DNA from: Desulfobacterium sp.
GTDB taxonomy: Bacteria; Desulfobacterota; Desulfobacteria; Desulfobacterales; Desulfobacteraceae
Direction of reading: 5' to 3'
Length of the DNA stretch: 64,000 nucleotides
NCBI GenBank assembly: GCA_016342325.1
Contig: JAEINR010000022.1
Span: 1 to 64,000, forward strand
Shown: positions 24,889-34,619 of the stretch, one piece after another
How positions within the stretch are numbered: the first letter of the stretch is position 1
Layout: each line of letters begins with the position of its first letter
Translations under genes and position numbers: made by a program
Notes under the pieces: model-generated
What the model saw: the letters and a program-made list of their open reading frames with translations, nothing else
Told to the model about the DNA's origin: nothing
Databases searched by the model: none

Positions 24889-24990
24889 TTGAGGAAAAAA
24901 CTCGGTTTTTTTGATGCTGCAGGCAAAATCGTTCATCTTGGCGAACCCACGCTTTTACGCTGGAAAACAGGACAATTATGCTCTCCGTAA
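24889..24990 (+). CDS. Possible 33-residue small protein
   Basis: TTG start 7 bp after a perfect AGGAGG (24876-24881). The product begins MRKKLGFFDAAGKIVHLGEP and ends with LCSP before TAA. A promoter-like TTGACG, 17 bases, TGTACT lies just upstream. I do not recognise it. The strong ribosome site is the main support; a chance ORF is possible. Confidence 0.35.
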   Translation: MRKKLGFFDAAGKIVHLGEPTLLRWKTGQLCSP

Positions 24991-25112
24991 AGCGTTGTTC
25001 TTAATTAGATATATAAGATAAGCACTCCGCCTTTGTCAAGCGGGTCTCATTTTTACAGAGCAACGTTCCCCAACCGGCCGCAATCAAACTGTGAATTTGA
25101 GACAAATAGAAG

Positions 25113-25140
25113 TTGCAAAGGCCCGGCGAATCAGTATAGT
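25113..25140 (+). promoter_or_regulatory. Probable promoter of the 25.3-kb chemoreceptor
   Basis: TTGCAA, 16-base spacer, TATAGT, giving a leader of about 150 nt before the ATG at 25297. Confidence 0.4.
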
Positions 25141-25296
25141 ATCAATTTTAAAGCATCGTTTCTCCCCATGGATGACACGTTCCCTCTGGAAGTTGATCAT
25201 TACGACAAGCGATCTGAAACCGTCTCCACTGCTTGCCATCCCCTCCTTCAGACAAGCGATACTATTTCATTAACAAACAAAATATGGAGAGCCATC

Positions 25297-27381
25297 ATGC
25301 TAAAGCACCTTAAACTCGGACCCAAGCTGCTGGCGGTTATCCTGGCCATTGCCATCTTTTCCAGCATGGCCATGGCCATACCGGCAATCATCAAGTCAAA
25401 GGCGGCCCTGGAAAAAGCGGCCTTTGACCAGCTCCACGCCGTGGAGACCATTAAAAGCAACCAGATCAGGGAATTTTTCAACCAAAGGCAAATAGATCTG
25501 AACCTGCTTGCCAAGAATTCGGAAGTAAAGACCATATATAGGGAACTTGTGGACTACCATAATGCCCACGGGATTCAACCCACTGACCCCTTTGACGTGG
25601 CAACCACGGAATTCCGGCGCATCTATGATGAACACGGTTCCTACCTTAACAGCTTTGTAAAAGATTACGGCTATTACGACCTCTTCCTCATCTGTTCAGC
25701 CCACGGCCATGTGATGTACACCCAGGCAAGGGAGGCCGATTTCGGCACCAACCTTAAAGCCGGTCCTTACAGCACCAGCAGCCTTGCCAAGCTGTGGAGC
25801 CGGGTGGTCCGCACGGAGCAACCGGCCCTCCAGGATTTCGAGGCCTATGCCCCGAGCAACGACGAGCCAGCCGCCTTCATCGGAACCCCCCTGGTTGACG
25901 AAAGTGGAAAAAAAATAGGGGTGCTGGCCCTCCAGATCTCCCTGACTGAAATCAACAAGATCATGAACGAGAGGACAGGCCTGGGAAAGACCGGGGAGAC
26001 CTATCTTGTGGGACCGGACAAGCTCATGCGGTCGGACTCCTTCCTTGACCCTGAATACCATTCCGTGAAAAACTCGTTTAAGAATCCAGCCAAGGGTATC
26101 GTCGATACCCATGCCTCAAACGAGGCCCTCAAGGGCAACAGCGGCACCGAGATAATCATGGCCTACAACGGCAATTCGGTCCTTTCCTCCTTTTCCCCCC
26201 TGGAGATCGGCGAGATCCGGTGGGCCATGATCGCCGAGATCGACGAAAGCGAGGCCTTTGCCGCCATTCGCAGCCTTGAGATCTTCATGGTCCTGGTGGC
26301 CCTGGTGGCCCTGGTCCCCATCGTCTTCATCACTCTTTTGGTTGCAAGGGGGATCACCCGGCCCATCATCCAGGCCGTGGACCTTGCCCGGGTGATGGCC
26401 GAGGGGGATCTGACCCAATCCCTCACCATCAAACAAAACGACGAGATCGGATTACTTGCCGACTCCCTCAACGCTATGAACACGGGCCTCGGGGAGATGG
26501 TCCGGGAGATCGCCCATGGGGTTGAGACCCTCTCCTCCTCCTCCGAAGAGCTCTCTACGATCTCCCAGGGCATGACCTCCGGTGCGGAGGAGACCGCAAC
26601 AAAGGCCAATAGCGTGGCAACAGCGGCCGAAGAGATGACCGTGAACATGAATTCCGTGGCATCGGCCACGGAAGAGTCCTCCTCCAACGTGGGCATGGTG
26701 GCAACCGCCATGGAGGAGATGTCCTCCACGGTGAACGAAATCGCCCAGAACTCGGACAACGCCCGGAACATCTCCGAGTCTGCCGTGGCCCAGGCAGAAA
26801 GCGCCTCGGAAAGGATGGCGGAACTCCAGGTCGCGGCAACGGAGATCAGCAAGGTCACAGAAGCGATCACCGAGATATCTGAACAGATCAACCTGTTGGC
26901 CCTGAACGCAGCCATAGAGGCGGCACGGGCCGGGGAAGCGGGCAAGGGGTTTGCCGTGGTGGCCAACGAGATCAAGGAACTTGCCAAGCTGACCGCCGAA
27001 GCCACCAGCGATATTCGGGATAAGATTTCAGGGGTCCAGGAGAGCACCGGCCAGACCACCGAGGAGATAACGTCCATCACCAATGTGATCAACAACATCA
27101 ACGAAATCATCAACTCCATCGCCTCTGCCGTGGAGGAGCAGTCCGTGGCAACCAAGGATATCGCGGACAACATCGCCCAGGCCTCCATGGGCTTTCAGGA
27201 GGTCAACGAGAATGTCTCCCAAAGCAGCACCGTGGCCAAGGATATTGCAACGGATATTGCCGATGTCAACCTCTCGGCCGGGGAGATCTCCAACTCCAGC
27301 GCCCAGGTGAGCCTGAGCTCCGAAGAGCTCAACAACCTGGCCATACAGCTCATGACCCTGGTGGAACGATTTAAAACCTAG
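25297..27381 (+). CDS. Methyl-accepting chemotaxis protein with dCache sensor
   Basis: 694 aa from the ATG at 25297, chosen because GGAGA precedes it and the signal-anchor helix starts there ([20 protein letters not shown]). A large periplasmic part of about 280 residues carries Cache features: [20 protein letters not shown], then [20 protein letters not shown] and [19 protein letters not shown]. Second helix near residue 330, HAMP, then the signalling domain with [20 protein letters not shown] and [20 protein letters not shown]. It ends VERFKT without a CheR tether. The 3' end overlaps the convergent hydrolase gene by 11 bp. Confidence 0.93.
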   Translation: MLKHLKLGPKLLAVILAIAIFSSMAMAIPAIIKSKAALEKAAFDQLHAVETIKSNQIREFFNQRQIDLNLLAKNSEVKTIYRELVDYHNAHGIQPTDPFDVATTEFRRIYDEHGSYLNSFVKDYGYYDLFLICSAHGHVMYTQAREADFGTNLKAGPYSTSSLAKLWSRVVRTEQPALQDFEAYAPSNDEPAAFIGTPLVDESGKKIGVLALQISLTEINKIMNERTGLGKTGETYLVGPDKLMRSDSFLDPEYHSVKNSFKNPAKGIVDTHASNEALKGNSGTEIIMAYNGNSVLSSFSPLEIGEIRWAMIAEIDESEAFAAIRSLEIFMVLVALVALVPIVFITLLVARGITRPIIQAVDLARVMAEGDLTQSLTIKQNDEIGLLADSLNAMNTGLGEMVREIAHGVETLSSSSEELSTISQGMTSGAEETATKANSVATAAEEMTVNMNSVASATEESSSNVGMVATAMEEMSSTVNEIAQNSDNARNISESAVAQAESASERMAELQVAATEISKVTEAITEISEQINLLALNAAIEAARAGEAGKGFAVVANEIKELAKLTAEATSDIRDKISGVQESTGQTTEEITSITNVINNINEIINSIASAVEEQSVATKDIADNIAQASMGFQEVNENVSQSSTVAKDIATDIADVNLSAGEISNSSAQVSLSSEELNNLAIQLMTLVERFKT

Positions 27382-28171
27382 TGTCCAGGAATCGGTTGAT
27401 TCCCCGAAAGTAGGCGTCGAACTGGGAGATGTCGTTGTGACCCGCCCCTTTGACCACAAGGGTTTCCACCGGGCCTGCCCAGGCATTGATAAGCGTGAGG
27501 GAATTGGGGTTGGGGATGATCTCATCCTGGTCTGCGATCACGGCAAGCATGGGGGTGTCCATGCCCGGAGCAAGGGCCAGGGAATCAAACCGATGGCGCA
27601 ACAGCTTCTCCACGGGGAGAAACGGATAGATGCTTTTTGCCACATTGATGAGGCTGTCAAAGGGGGTCACCAGGATGAGGCCTGCGACCCTTCGTTCGGA
27701 TGCCACATGCACGGCAACCCCGGTGCCAAGGCTCCTTCCCATGAGTACCACATGGCCCGGATCCACCCCGTACTCGGCAACCACCCAGTCAAACACGGTG
27801 AGGGCGTCCATTAGAATCCCCTGTTCCGACGGTCGCCCGGTGCTGTCGCCATAGCCCCGGTAGTTCATGAAAAGAAACGAAGCGCTCCTGAATTTTTCCG
27901 CCTCCCACAAAGAAGCAGACACCTCCTCGGCATTGCCGCCGTAATAGATGATCAGGGGGGAGGTGGCCGAAATGGTGTTATTGACAAACCAGCCGTGGAG
28001 CTCACAGCCCTGGCTGGGAACCCGGACCCCATATTCCTTGAACCGCTCCCTGCTCTGGTCCGGGATTTTCTGGGGAAAAAAGATGAGCCTTGACTGGAAA
28101 ACATAGACCAAGCCGAGTACGGCTCCTGCCACAATCAACGCGATTTTTACGATTTCAAGGATAACGCCCAT
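27371..28171 (-). CDS. Membrane-anchored alpha/beta hydrolase (ABHD17/FAM108-like)
   Basis: 266 aa. N-terminal hydrophobic anchor ([20 protein letters not shown]), then an alpha/beta hydrolase fold: oxyanion region [29 protein letters not shown], nucleophile elbow [17 protein letters not shown] (Ser near residue 146), acid in [11 protein letters not shown] and His in GAGHNDIS near the end. It is probably an esterase or thioesterase acting at the membrane face; the substrate is unknown. Monocistronic, 29 bp from the two-component gene upstream. Confidence 0.88.
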   Translation of the reverse strand: MGVILEIVKIALIVAGAVLGLVYVFQSRLIFFPQKIPDQSRERFKEYGVRVPSQGCELHGWFVNNTISATSPLIIYYGGNAEEVSASLWEAEKFRSASFLFMNYRGYGDSTGRPSEQGILMDALTVFDWVVAEYGVDPGHVVLMGRSLGTGVAVHVASERRVAGLILVTPFDSLINVAKSIYPFLPVEKLLRHRFDSLALAPGMDTPMLAVIADQDEIIPNPNSLTLINAWAGPVETLVVKGAGHNDISQFDAYFRGINRFLDTRF

Positions 28172-28200
28172 GTCACACCTCTTGTCCCGCTATAAATGTT

Positions 28201-29286
28201 TCACTCCAGGGGGGCCGAAGGCAAGGTCACGGTAAACCGGCTGCCCTCTCCCATCCGGCTTGTAATCTCCAGGATTCCGTTGTTTTTTTCAACAAACTCC
28301 TTGCAAATCACGAGTCCAAGCCCTGTCCCCTTCTCCTGTTCGGTGCCCGGGTTTGATTCATAGTCCGATCCTGCAAGGATATTTTTGATCAGTTCCCGGG
28401 GCATGCCCACGCCGGTATCCTTGACCCATATCCTGATCCGACCCTCTGTTTGATCCGCTCCCACCCACACCCGGCCCCCCCTGGGGGTGAATTTAACGGC
28501 ATTTGCCACAAGATTTCGAAGTACCGCCGCGATCATGTTGGCATCTGCAAAAACCCGGATCCCCTCATCTGCCGCAAGATCCATGGAGATATTTTTCACA
28601 TCGGCCATGTTCCGGGTCAGCGAGATGGCAAGATCGGCATGGTCTTTCACGGAAAAAGCCTTGGGTGAAAAGTCAAGGGTGCCGTCACCGGCCATGATCC
28701 AGTTGAGAAGCGCCTCCACCAGGCGAAAGGATGCCTGGGTGGAGGTGCTGATCCGTTGGATATACTTTTTTCTCCGTTCATCGGTGTAGCGGTCGTAGGA
28801 ATCTGTCAACAGCTGGAGATAGGAGAACATCACCTGGAACGGCCCCTTGAGGTCATGGGCCACCACGGCGATGATCTTCTCCTTTTCACGGTTGATCCGG
28901 AGCAGGTGATTCTTCTGCTCCTGGACCGTGAGATGGGTGTTGATCCGGGCGATCACCTCCTCCTGGTGAAAGGGCTTGCTGATATAGTCCAGGGCACCGC
29001 AAGCAAAACCAGTCACCTTGCTCTCGGTATCGGCCAGGGCGGTCATGAATATCACCGGGATTTCCCGTGTTTCAGCCGTCTGCTTCAACCGCCTGCAGAT
29101 CTCAAACCCGTCCATCTCCGGCATGATCACATCCAGCAGAATCAGGTCCGGCCGGATCCGGGCCGCCATATCCAGGGCCTTTTTACCGTCCTGGGCCACC
29201 AGGGTCCTGAACCCTTCCGCATCCAGGCAATTGAATAAAAGGCCGAGGTTGGCCGGGTTATCATCCACCACCAATATGGTTTTCAT
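28201..29286 (-). CDS. Hybrid regulator: N-terminal receiver plus histidine kinase
   Basis: 361 aa from the ATG at 29286 (GGAG upstream; the frame opens earlier but KTILVVDDNPANLGLLFNCL begins the receiver). The receiver phospho-Asp is in DLILLDVIMPEMDG near residue 52. After a short coiled linker comes HisKA with VVAHDLKGPFQVMFSYLQLL (His near 155), then HATPase with LVANAVKF, VKDTGVGMP and GTGLGLVICKEF. It is cytosolic. It overlaps the upstream sensor kinase gene by 26 bp, so the two are translated together and probably form a phosphorelay. Confidence 0.9.
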   Translation of the reverse strand: MKTILVVDDNPANLGLLFNCLDAEGFRTLVAQDGKKALDMAARIRPDLILLDVIMPEMDGFEICRRLKQTAETREIPVIFMTALADTESKVTGFACGALDYISKPFHQEEVIARINTHLTVQEQKNHLLRINREKEKIIAVVAHDLKGPFQVMFSYLQLLTDSYDRYTDERRKKYIQRISTSTQASFRLVEALLNWIMAGDGTLDFSPKAFSVKDHADLAISLTRNMADVKNISMDLAADEGIRVFADANMIAAVLRNLVANAVKFTPRGGRVWVGADQTEGRIRIWVKDTGVGMPRELIKNILAGSDYESNPGTEQEKGTGLGLVICKEFVEKNNGILEITSRMGEGSRFTVTLPSAPLE

Positions 29287-31096
29287 GCTGCTCCATCTCC
29301 GTTGCTGTCCCTGTTGATACAGAGACCAACTTATTGATATCATTGATCTTGAATTCCCTGGCCAATCTCTCCGTCAAGGTGAAAAAGGCACTGTACTCTT
29401 CATGGTGTTCCCGGTTCTCCCCACACCAACACCGTATACCGGCGATATCCCCCATATCGGTCCTGGCCCTCAGGACGGCCAGAATATTCCCAGGCGGCGG
29501 TTTTGGCAGGCTGATAACGGGGAAATCCACCGGTGTTGACACCTGAACCAGGCTAGGGAATTTCCGGGTGGACGCCTGGGGGGGTAGCACAATGTCAAAC
29601 CAAAACCGGCTCCCTTTCCCCACGACACTCTCCACACAGAGGCGAGCGTTCATCAATTCCACCAGATGGCGGCTGATGGCAAGTCCCAGGCCGGTGCCTT
29701 CCGATTTCCGGCGCACCGATCCCACCTGGGCAAACGCCTTGAAAATATCCTTCAAACCCTGGTCCGAAATCCCGATGCCGGTGTCTGTCACCGCGAACCG
29801 GATCCTGTCTCCCACAGGCTTCACCCCCAGAACGATCCGTCCCTGGTCCGTGAACTTCACGGCATTGCCCAAGAGGTTGAGCAGCACCTGCCGGATTCTC
29901 TGGTAATCCCCGGTCACCCGGGAAGAGAGTGCCTCGTCCATGTCAATGACAATGGGAAGCCCCTTTTCCCGGGCCTTTGACCGGGCCATATCTGCGGTGG
30001 TGCGGATAAACGCGCCCAGGTCAAAGGGGGTTGTTTTAATCTCGACCTTTCCCGCTTCAATCTTGGAAAAGTCCAGGATGTCGTTGATCATCAACAGCAG
30101 ATGCTCTCCGCATTGAAGGACCACGGAAATCCGTTCTGTTTCCATGTCGCCAAGATAGCTATTCTCTTTCATCAACAGCTTTGTATAACCGATGATCCCG
30201 TTCAGGGGTGTCCTCAGCTCATGGCTCATACGGGAAAGGAAATCGCTCTTTGCCGAGTTTGCCCGGGAGAGCTCAAGGTTGAGGCGCTTGAGCTCCCGGT
30301 TGACATCGGTCAGATCCTGGGTCCGTGTGGTCACTTGGTCTTCAAGGCCCGCCCGCTGCCGTTCAAGTGCATGGTCCCGCTCCTGGATCTCGCCGATCAT
30401 CTCATTGAACCCGTTAATGAGATCCCCGATCTCATCGTTGGAAAAGACCCTGGCGCGGATGGAAAAGTTTTTATCCAGTGAGATCCGTTTTACCGTGTCC
30501 ACCAGATGGAACACCGGCCCGAGCAGTTGGCGCTTCAAATACAGGGAAATGAAAATCCCAAGGAGCACGGAAAGAAGGCCGATGACCAGTGCCTGGAACG
30601 AATACCAGACAAGCTGGCGATGATATCCGGTCATATCCATGCGCAACAGGAAATATCCCACCGGGGCCCCCTTGAATCTCACCTCCCGTACGATGATCAC
30701 CCGGCTGTTTTCCACAAGTTTGCCCTCTGTGGTAACACGCTCGGGAAAAAAGAGCGCCTCTGGCCCGTTTCCCGGTCGCACATAGGTGGCAAACCGTTGG
30801 CCGTCCGAAAGGTACAGCGCAGCACCTTCAACCAGATCGCTCCCGGCCTTGAGGGACGATAGAATCTCCTGGGCCGCTTCACTATCCTCAAAATAGAGGG
30901 CCGCAATGGAATTGATACTGATCATTTCCATCACCCCGGAGACGACCCTGTCAAAATTTTTCTTCCTGATCCGCCGGTCGTTCAGCCAGAAGGTGGTACA
31001 GGCAAAGGTCAGACAGACCACCGTGGTGACGATGATGGCCCCGGCAAGCTTGGCCTGGAAGGAGGATCCGGGTATGAGTCTGTCCATGAAACTCAC
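29261..31096 (-). CDS. Sensor histidine kinase with CHASE8-like periplasmic domain
   Basis: 611 aa. First helix near residues 16-38; periplasmic domain with NSIAALYFEDSEAAQEILSS and ALYLSDGQRFATYV (CHASE8 type, typical beside YfiR proteins); second helix near 160; HAMP; coiled coil; HisKA with SRMSHELRTPLNGIIGYTKL near residue 290; HATPase with LLGNAVKF, VTDTGIGIS and GTGLGLAISRHL. A C-terminal tail of about 110 residues with no recognised domain follows. It overlaps the YfiR-like gene by 4 bp (ATGA) and the receiver-kinase gene by 26 bp. Confidence 0.9.
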   Translation of the reverse strand: MSFMDRLIPGSSFQAKLAGAIIVTTVVCLTFACTTFWLNDRRIRKKNFDRVVSGVMEMISINSIAALYFEDSEAAQEILSSLKAGSDLVEGAALYLSDGQRFATYVRPGNGPEALFFPERVTTEGKLVENSRVIIVREVRFKGAPVGYFLLRMDMTGYHRQLVWYSFQALVIGLLSVLLGIFISLYLKRQLLGPVFHLVDTVKRISLDKNFSIRARVFSNDEIGDLINGFNEMIGEIQERDHALERQRAGLEDQVTTRTQDLTDVNRELKRLNLELSRANSAKSDFLSRMSHELRTPLNGIIGYTKLLMKENSYLGDMETERISVVLQCGEHLLLMINDILDFSKIEAGKVEIKTTPFDLGAFIRTTADMARSKAREKGLPIVIDMDEALSSRVTGDYQRIRQVLLNLLGNAVKFTDQGRIVLGVKPVGDRIRFAVTDTGIGISDQGLKDIFKAFAQVGSVRRKSEGTGLGLAISRHLVELMNARLCVESVVGKGSRFWFDIVLPPQASTRKFPSLVQVSTPVDFPVISLPKPPPGNILAVLRARTDMGDIAGIRCWCGENREHHEEYSAFFTLTERLAREFKINDINKLVSVSTGTATEMEQHENHIGGG

Positions 31097-31659
31097 AGCG
31101 CGTCCCCCGGCTCAAGGTCGCGAATCCGGGCCAGCCTGAGCAAGGAGGCGCTGAACTTGAGCCATGATTTCATCTGTACGGACCGGTTCACGGCAAACCC
31201 AAGGCGATTGCCGGATTTTTCCACGAACTGCATGATCCCGCCCTGGTCAAGGAAAAGATCGCTGTCAGAGACCGTCAGGAGATAGGCGCCGTAAAGCGTC
31301 CCCACAGTTGTCTTCCACCGGTGGATGCCGGATCTCCCCACATAGAGCATATGAAGCGCCAACGGCCTGTCTTCGGCCCTGTCCAGGTCCACGATCCTGA
31401 GATGCCGTCCCTGGATCGGTTTTCCTGCCAACGGCTGAAGCAGATGCACCAACTCCCTGTCCCCCATGATGCCCATCACAAAGGTATCCGGAGAACGTTC
31501 AAAGGCCTGGTCCGGCCAGGTGATGAAATCAGTGAACTTGATTAGCATGGCGGCCTTGACCTGGAGGGAAGAGACCGATCCGGCCATGACCGGCACACCC
31601 CTGGGAACGAGCACCAGGGTCAGCACCACAAGCACGCGAAGCACCCGGGTTATTGCCAT
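31093..31659 (-). CDS. YfiR-family periplasmic protein (DUF4154)
   Basis: 188 aa with a signal peptide (ITRVLRVLVVLTLVLVPRGV, cleavage after VMA). Conserved YfiR pattern: VKAAMLIKFTDFITWPDQAF near residue 35, VMGIMGDRELVHLLQPLAGK near 62, RHLRIVDL, and the C-terminal IMQFVEKSGNRLGFAVNRSV. By family knowledge, YfiR-type proteins bind the periplasmic part of a partner membrane signalling protein; here the CHASE8 kinase is the obvious partner. It overlaps the TonB receptor gene by 10 bp. Confidence 0.88.
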   Translation of the reverse strand: MAITRVLRVLVVLTLVLVPRGVPVMAGSVSSLQVKAAMLIKFTDFITWPDQAFERSPDTFVMGIMGDRELVHLLQPLAGKPIQGRHLRIVDLDRAEDRPLALHMLYVGRSGIHRWKTTVGTLYGAYLLTVSDSDLFLDQGGIMQFVEKSGNRLGFAVNRSVQMKSWLKFSASLLRLARIRDLEPGDAL

Positions 31660-33812
31660 GTGAGCCCCAGATAGTAACGGGTTTTTGCTCCGCCGAGATT
31701 ACCCTCCCAGGGTTCGTGGTAGAGAAAGGTGGGCACCGGCACATCGTTGTCCACCATGTTGTTGATCACAAGGCTCAGGCTCAGATGCTCGGAAAGGGCA
31801 CAGGTGGTCTTGAAACTTACGGAGAAGCGATCCGTGTTAAAAAGCTCCCGGCTTTCATACCAGGATCCCTGGGGCCGCTCCACCCGGCTGCCGTACTCCA
31901 CGCCCAGTGAGGTCATGATGCTGTCGTTGCGCCAGCGCCGGGAGACCAGGGCCTTGATGGAATGGGAGGGATAGCAGAGCCAGTCCGTGAGATCAGCATT
32001 GGCCGTATACACCTGGACATCGTCGTCAAACAGATCATAGGGGCGTGTGTAGGCATAGGAGATCATGGCCCGGGACGAGTCCCGTCCCTGCCAGTCCACC
32101 ATGATTTCGCCGCCAAGGGAACCGAAATCCCGATGCTGGTTCCCCGATACCCCCCGTGAAGTCTTTCCGGCCTCAGCAATAAGGGCGTCCTTGTATACGT
32201 TGAAAAACCCGTTCAGGGTGATGTTGAGGCCGAGTTCCGGCAGGGAGTGAAGATAATTGATCTCATAGGTCTCTAAAAATTCCGGATCCAGGCTGTCAGA
32301 GTAGAGCGCCGTGGCAGGGGGATAGTGGAATCCCTCCTGGAAACTGAGTTTCACCATGGCGTTTTCCCCCACACGGATGGAGGTGGCGAGCCGTGGAAAC
32401 CACTTTTCCGAATCCGCGACCGTATCTCCCACCACCCCATGGGTCCCATCCACCTGATAGCGGATGGCGTTAAACCGCAGGCCCGCTGTAACGGTCCATC
32501 CCGGGGTGATCTCCACCATGTCTTCGGTGAAAACGCTGTACTCTTTCCAGTCAATATCCTCGCCGTAAGGGGTCTCGGGCGGAGCGGACCTGAAATAATA
32601 GCGGTTGTTTCTATGGTGCTCCTGGGATATTCTGAAACCGGCAGCCCACTGCTGGTTCTCCCACCGAAGGGATCTGAGCACCCAGTTGGTTTCGATGCGC
32701 ATGTCGGAATTGCCATGGTCCACCATACGACTGGGGGGGTCGGTTATCCCCCGGGTTTTAAAGTGGGAAATATACCCATTGTCAAAAAAGGCCAGGGGTA
32801 GGTCGATGGACAACTTTTCCGTGGCAGTCAAGGGCAAGGTGATGGCCGGCCGGATCGCCAGGGTCTGATAATAGAGTTCCGGGGAAGCGGCATGGCTGGC
32901 GATATAAGAGTCCGTAGAGAGCCACTCCTTCTGGACAAACCCGACCACACGGATGTTGTTGTGATTCCAGTTCACCGACGCCCTGTAGTTCAGGGTATCC
33001 TTGGTGCCCACTGAAAAATCTCCGGGTATCTCCCTTGGGGATGAATCCCCATAACCGAAATCATGGCCCGGATGAAGTCCGTCCGCCCGTTCCCCCCCGG
33101 CGTAGAGATACAGATCCCTGTCCACGCCATACACATGGCCGTACCCCGCCTCGGTTTTCACCAGGGACTCGGTGAACCCCACCACGGTATTGACCCAGAT
33201 ACCGGGATGGCTGGATCCGGATTTGGGCACCTGGTTGACAAACCCGTTGATGGCGCCGTTCCCATGGATGATGGAGGAGGGGCCGTTGCTCACCTCCAGC
33301 CGTGCGATATCCCCCAGAAGTGATGACTTCAGACTGGCGTTGACCCCGAGACTGCCGGCCGAGTTGATGTTCATGCCGTCCCACATGAACTGGGAGGTGG
33401 AGTTATCAAACATGGGGCAGCCCCGGGAGGCGTAGAGGGACCCCAAAATACTGTGATTGCTCACCTGCACCCCTGGCACAGCCAACTGGAGTATGTCCTT
33501 GAGGTTCACCCCAGGAACCGTTGCCAACAGCTCTTCATCCAGTATCCAAATGGATCCCGGTGCCTGGTCCACGGGAACGTCAAAAAAACCCATGGAGTTG
33601 ACGGGAAGATCCATGAGATCTTCCAGGGACATCTCGGAAAGATACTCCACCGGAGATTCAGCCAGGGAAATCAAGGGGAAAAGGATGAGGAAAACGATCA
33701 GAAAAAGAAGCAGGCAGGCTTTGGACGCAATGGTTCTACAGGGGCCGGATCCAGGTTCTGCCGGATAAGAAGCGCCTTGGTACTCCCAGGGTGTCACTCT
33801 TTTCTCAAGCAT
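31650..33812 (-). CDS. TonB-dependent receptor linked to YfiR/sensor kinases
   Basis: 720 aa outer-membrane receptor. N-terminal region with a hydrophobic signal (ACLLLFLIVFLILFPLISLA), then LSEMSLEDLMDLPVNSM, a plug domain with LLATVPGVNLKDILQLAVPG near residue 105, FMWDGMNINSAG, and IINGFVN-type plug end, and a beta barrel ending YYLGLTWQ. A first ATG at 33812 gives a long stretch before the signal; a GTG start at about 33797 is an alternative. The gene heads an operon with yfiR-like and two kinase genes, so it may transmit a ligand signal as well as import. Promoter at 33912-33940. Confidence 0.88.
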   Translation of the reverse strand: MLEKRVTPWEYQGASYPAEPGSGPCRTIASKACLLLFLIVFLILFPLISLAESPVEYLSEMSLEDLMDLPVNSMGFFDVPVDQAPGSIWILDEELLATVPGVNLKDILQLAVPGVQVSNHSILGSLYASRGCPMFDNSTSQFMWDGMNINSAGSLGVNASLKSSLLGDIARLEVSNGPSSIIHGNGAINGFVNQVPKSGSSHPGIWVNTVVGFTESLVKTEAGYGHVYGVDRDLYLYAGGERADGLHPGHDFGYGDSSPREIPGDFSVGTKDTLNYRASVNWNHNNIRVVGFVQKEWLSTDSYIASHAASPELYYQTLAIRPAITLPLTATEKLSIDLPLAFFDNGYISHFKTRGITDPPSRMVDHGNSDMRIETNWVLRSLRWENQQWAAGFRISQEHHRNNRYYFRSAPPETPYGEDIDWKEYSVFTEDMVEITPGWTVTAGLRFNAIRYQVDGTHGVVGDTVADSEKWFPRLATSIRVGENAMVKLSFQEGFHYPPATALYSDSLDPEFLETYEINYLHSLPELGLNITLNGFFNVYKDALIAEAGKTSRGVSGNQHRDFGSLGGEIMVDWQGRDSSRAMISYAYTRPYDLFDDDVQVYTANADLTDWLCYPSHSIKALVSRRWRNDSIMTSLGVEYGSRVERPQGSWYESRELFNTDRFSVSFKTTCALSEHLSLSLVINNMVDNDVPVPTFLYHEPWEGNLGGAKTRYYLGLTWQ

Positions 33813-33911
33813 CGCTCAAAATGACAACACACTCCATAAATAACCGCTGTTTAAAGAACACATAAACACCACGGCCCCGTCGCCATTCGACATAACCGTG
33901 AAATTTTACTG

Positions 33912-33940
33912 ACATTAAACAAGCGTGACGATAAAATCAA
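33912..33940 (-). promoter_or_regulatory. Probable promoter of the TonB receptor-YfiR-kinase operon
   Basis: On the minus strand TTGATT (33935-33940), 17-base spacer, TAATGT (33912-33917). Confidence 0.4.
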
Positions 33941-33959
33941 GTAAAATAAACGAAGGGGC

Positions 33960-34619
33960 TCATGGTTTCGGTCGCCGGGGGGTGACCCCCTTTTTCGGAC
34001 AGAGGGGTTCCAGGACACAAACATCGCAATGGGGGCCCACAGGACGACAGGTGCCCTGGCCAAAGGCGACCAGGATGGAATTGATTTCCCGCCACAGGGA
34101 TCTGGGCAATTTTTTCCGAAGGGCCATCTCCGTCGCAAGGGGTGATTTGGTCTTCACATATCCCCAGATGTTCATTATCCGGTGCACATGGGTGTCCACA
34201 CAGATGGCATCTTTTTTAAAGGCCGCGCTCATCACCAGGTTGGCGGTCTTCCGGCCCACGCCGGGCAGGGTCAGCAACCCATCCATATAATCCGGGACCT
34301 CGCCGTTAAAGGGTTCAAGGGCCCTGGGCAGCCGTTCAAGATAGCCGGCCTTGGAAGCATAGAACCCCACGGGATAGATGAGGGCGCTGATCTCCTCCCG
34401 GGAGAGCCTGGAAAGGCGGTCCAGGTCCGGGGCCCTTTCAAAGAGCCGGGCGCTGGCCTTGGCCGTGGTGCTGTCCAGGGTGCGGGCCGACAAAATGGTG
34501 GCCACCAGAATCTTGTAGGGATCCTCGGTCTGGACGGCAATGAGATCCACCACAGGCACCTCATAGGTGGCCACCTCTGTTTTCAGGACCCCAATGAAAT
34601 GGGCAATATCCACGGTCAT
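33960..34619 (-). CDS. nth: Endonuclease III (DNA glycosylase/AP lyase)
   Basis: 219 aa. Helix-hairpin-helix LTLPGVGRKTANLVMSAAF near residue 115 includes the catalytic Lys region; catalytic Asp in CVDTHVHRIMNIWG near 140. The iron-sulfur loop is C-X6-C-X2-C-X5-C, seen as CRPVGPHCDVCVLEPLC near residue 190. It removes oxidised pyrimidines. The ATG overlaps the cbiD stop (ATGA), so a DNA-repair gene is carried at the end of a cobalamin operon. Confidence 0.95.
   Translation of the reverse strand: MTVDIAHFIGVLKTEVATYEVPVVDLIAVQTEDPYKILVATILSARTLDSTTAKASARLFERAPDLDRLSRLSREEISALIYPVGFYASKAGYLERLPRALEPFNGEVPDYMDGLLTLPGVGRKTANLVMSAAFKKDAICVDTHVHRIMNIWGYVKTKSPLATEMALRKKLPRSLWREINSILVAFGQGTCRPVGPHCDVCVLEPLCPKKGVTPRRPKP

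Larger units (their letters stand above)
24682..25296. other. 615-bp intergenic region between divergent chemoreceptor genes
   Basis: AT-rich compared with the neighbouring genes. I see a possible 33-codon ORF (24889-24990), a sigma70-like promoter for the right-hand chemoreceptor (25113-25140), and a TTGACG/TGTACT pair near 24839-24867. No repeat copy, tRNA or clear sigma28 promoter was found. Confidence 0.6.

Noticed and set aside
26163-27188. Minus-strand open frame of 341 codons opposite the second chemoreceptor
   Set aside because: Same shadow type; no motif or start site.
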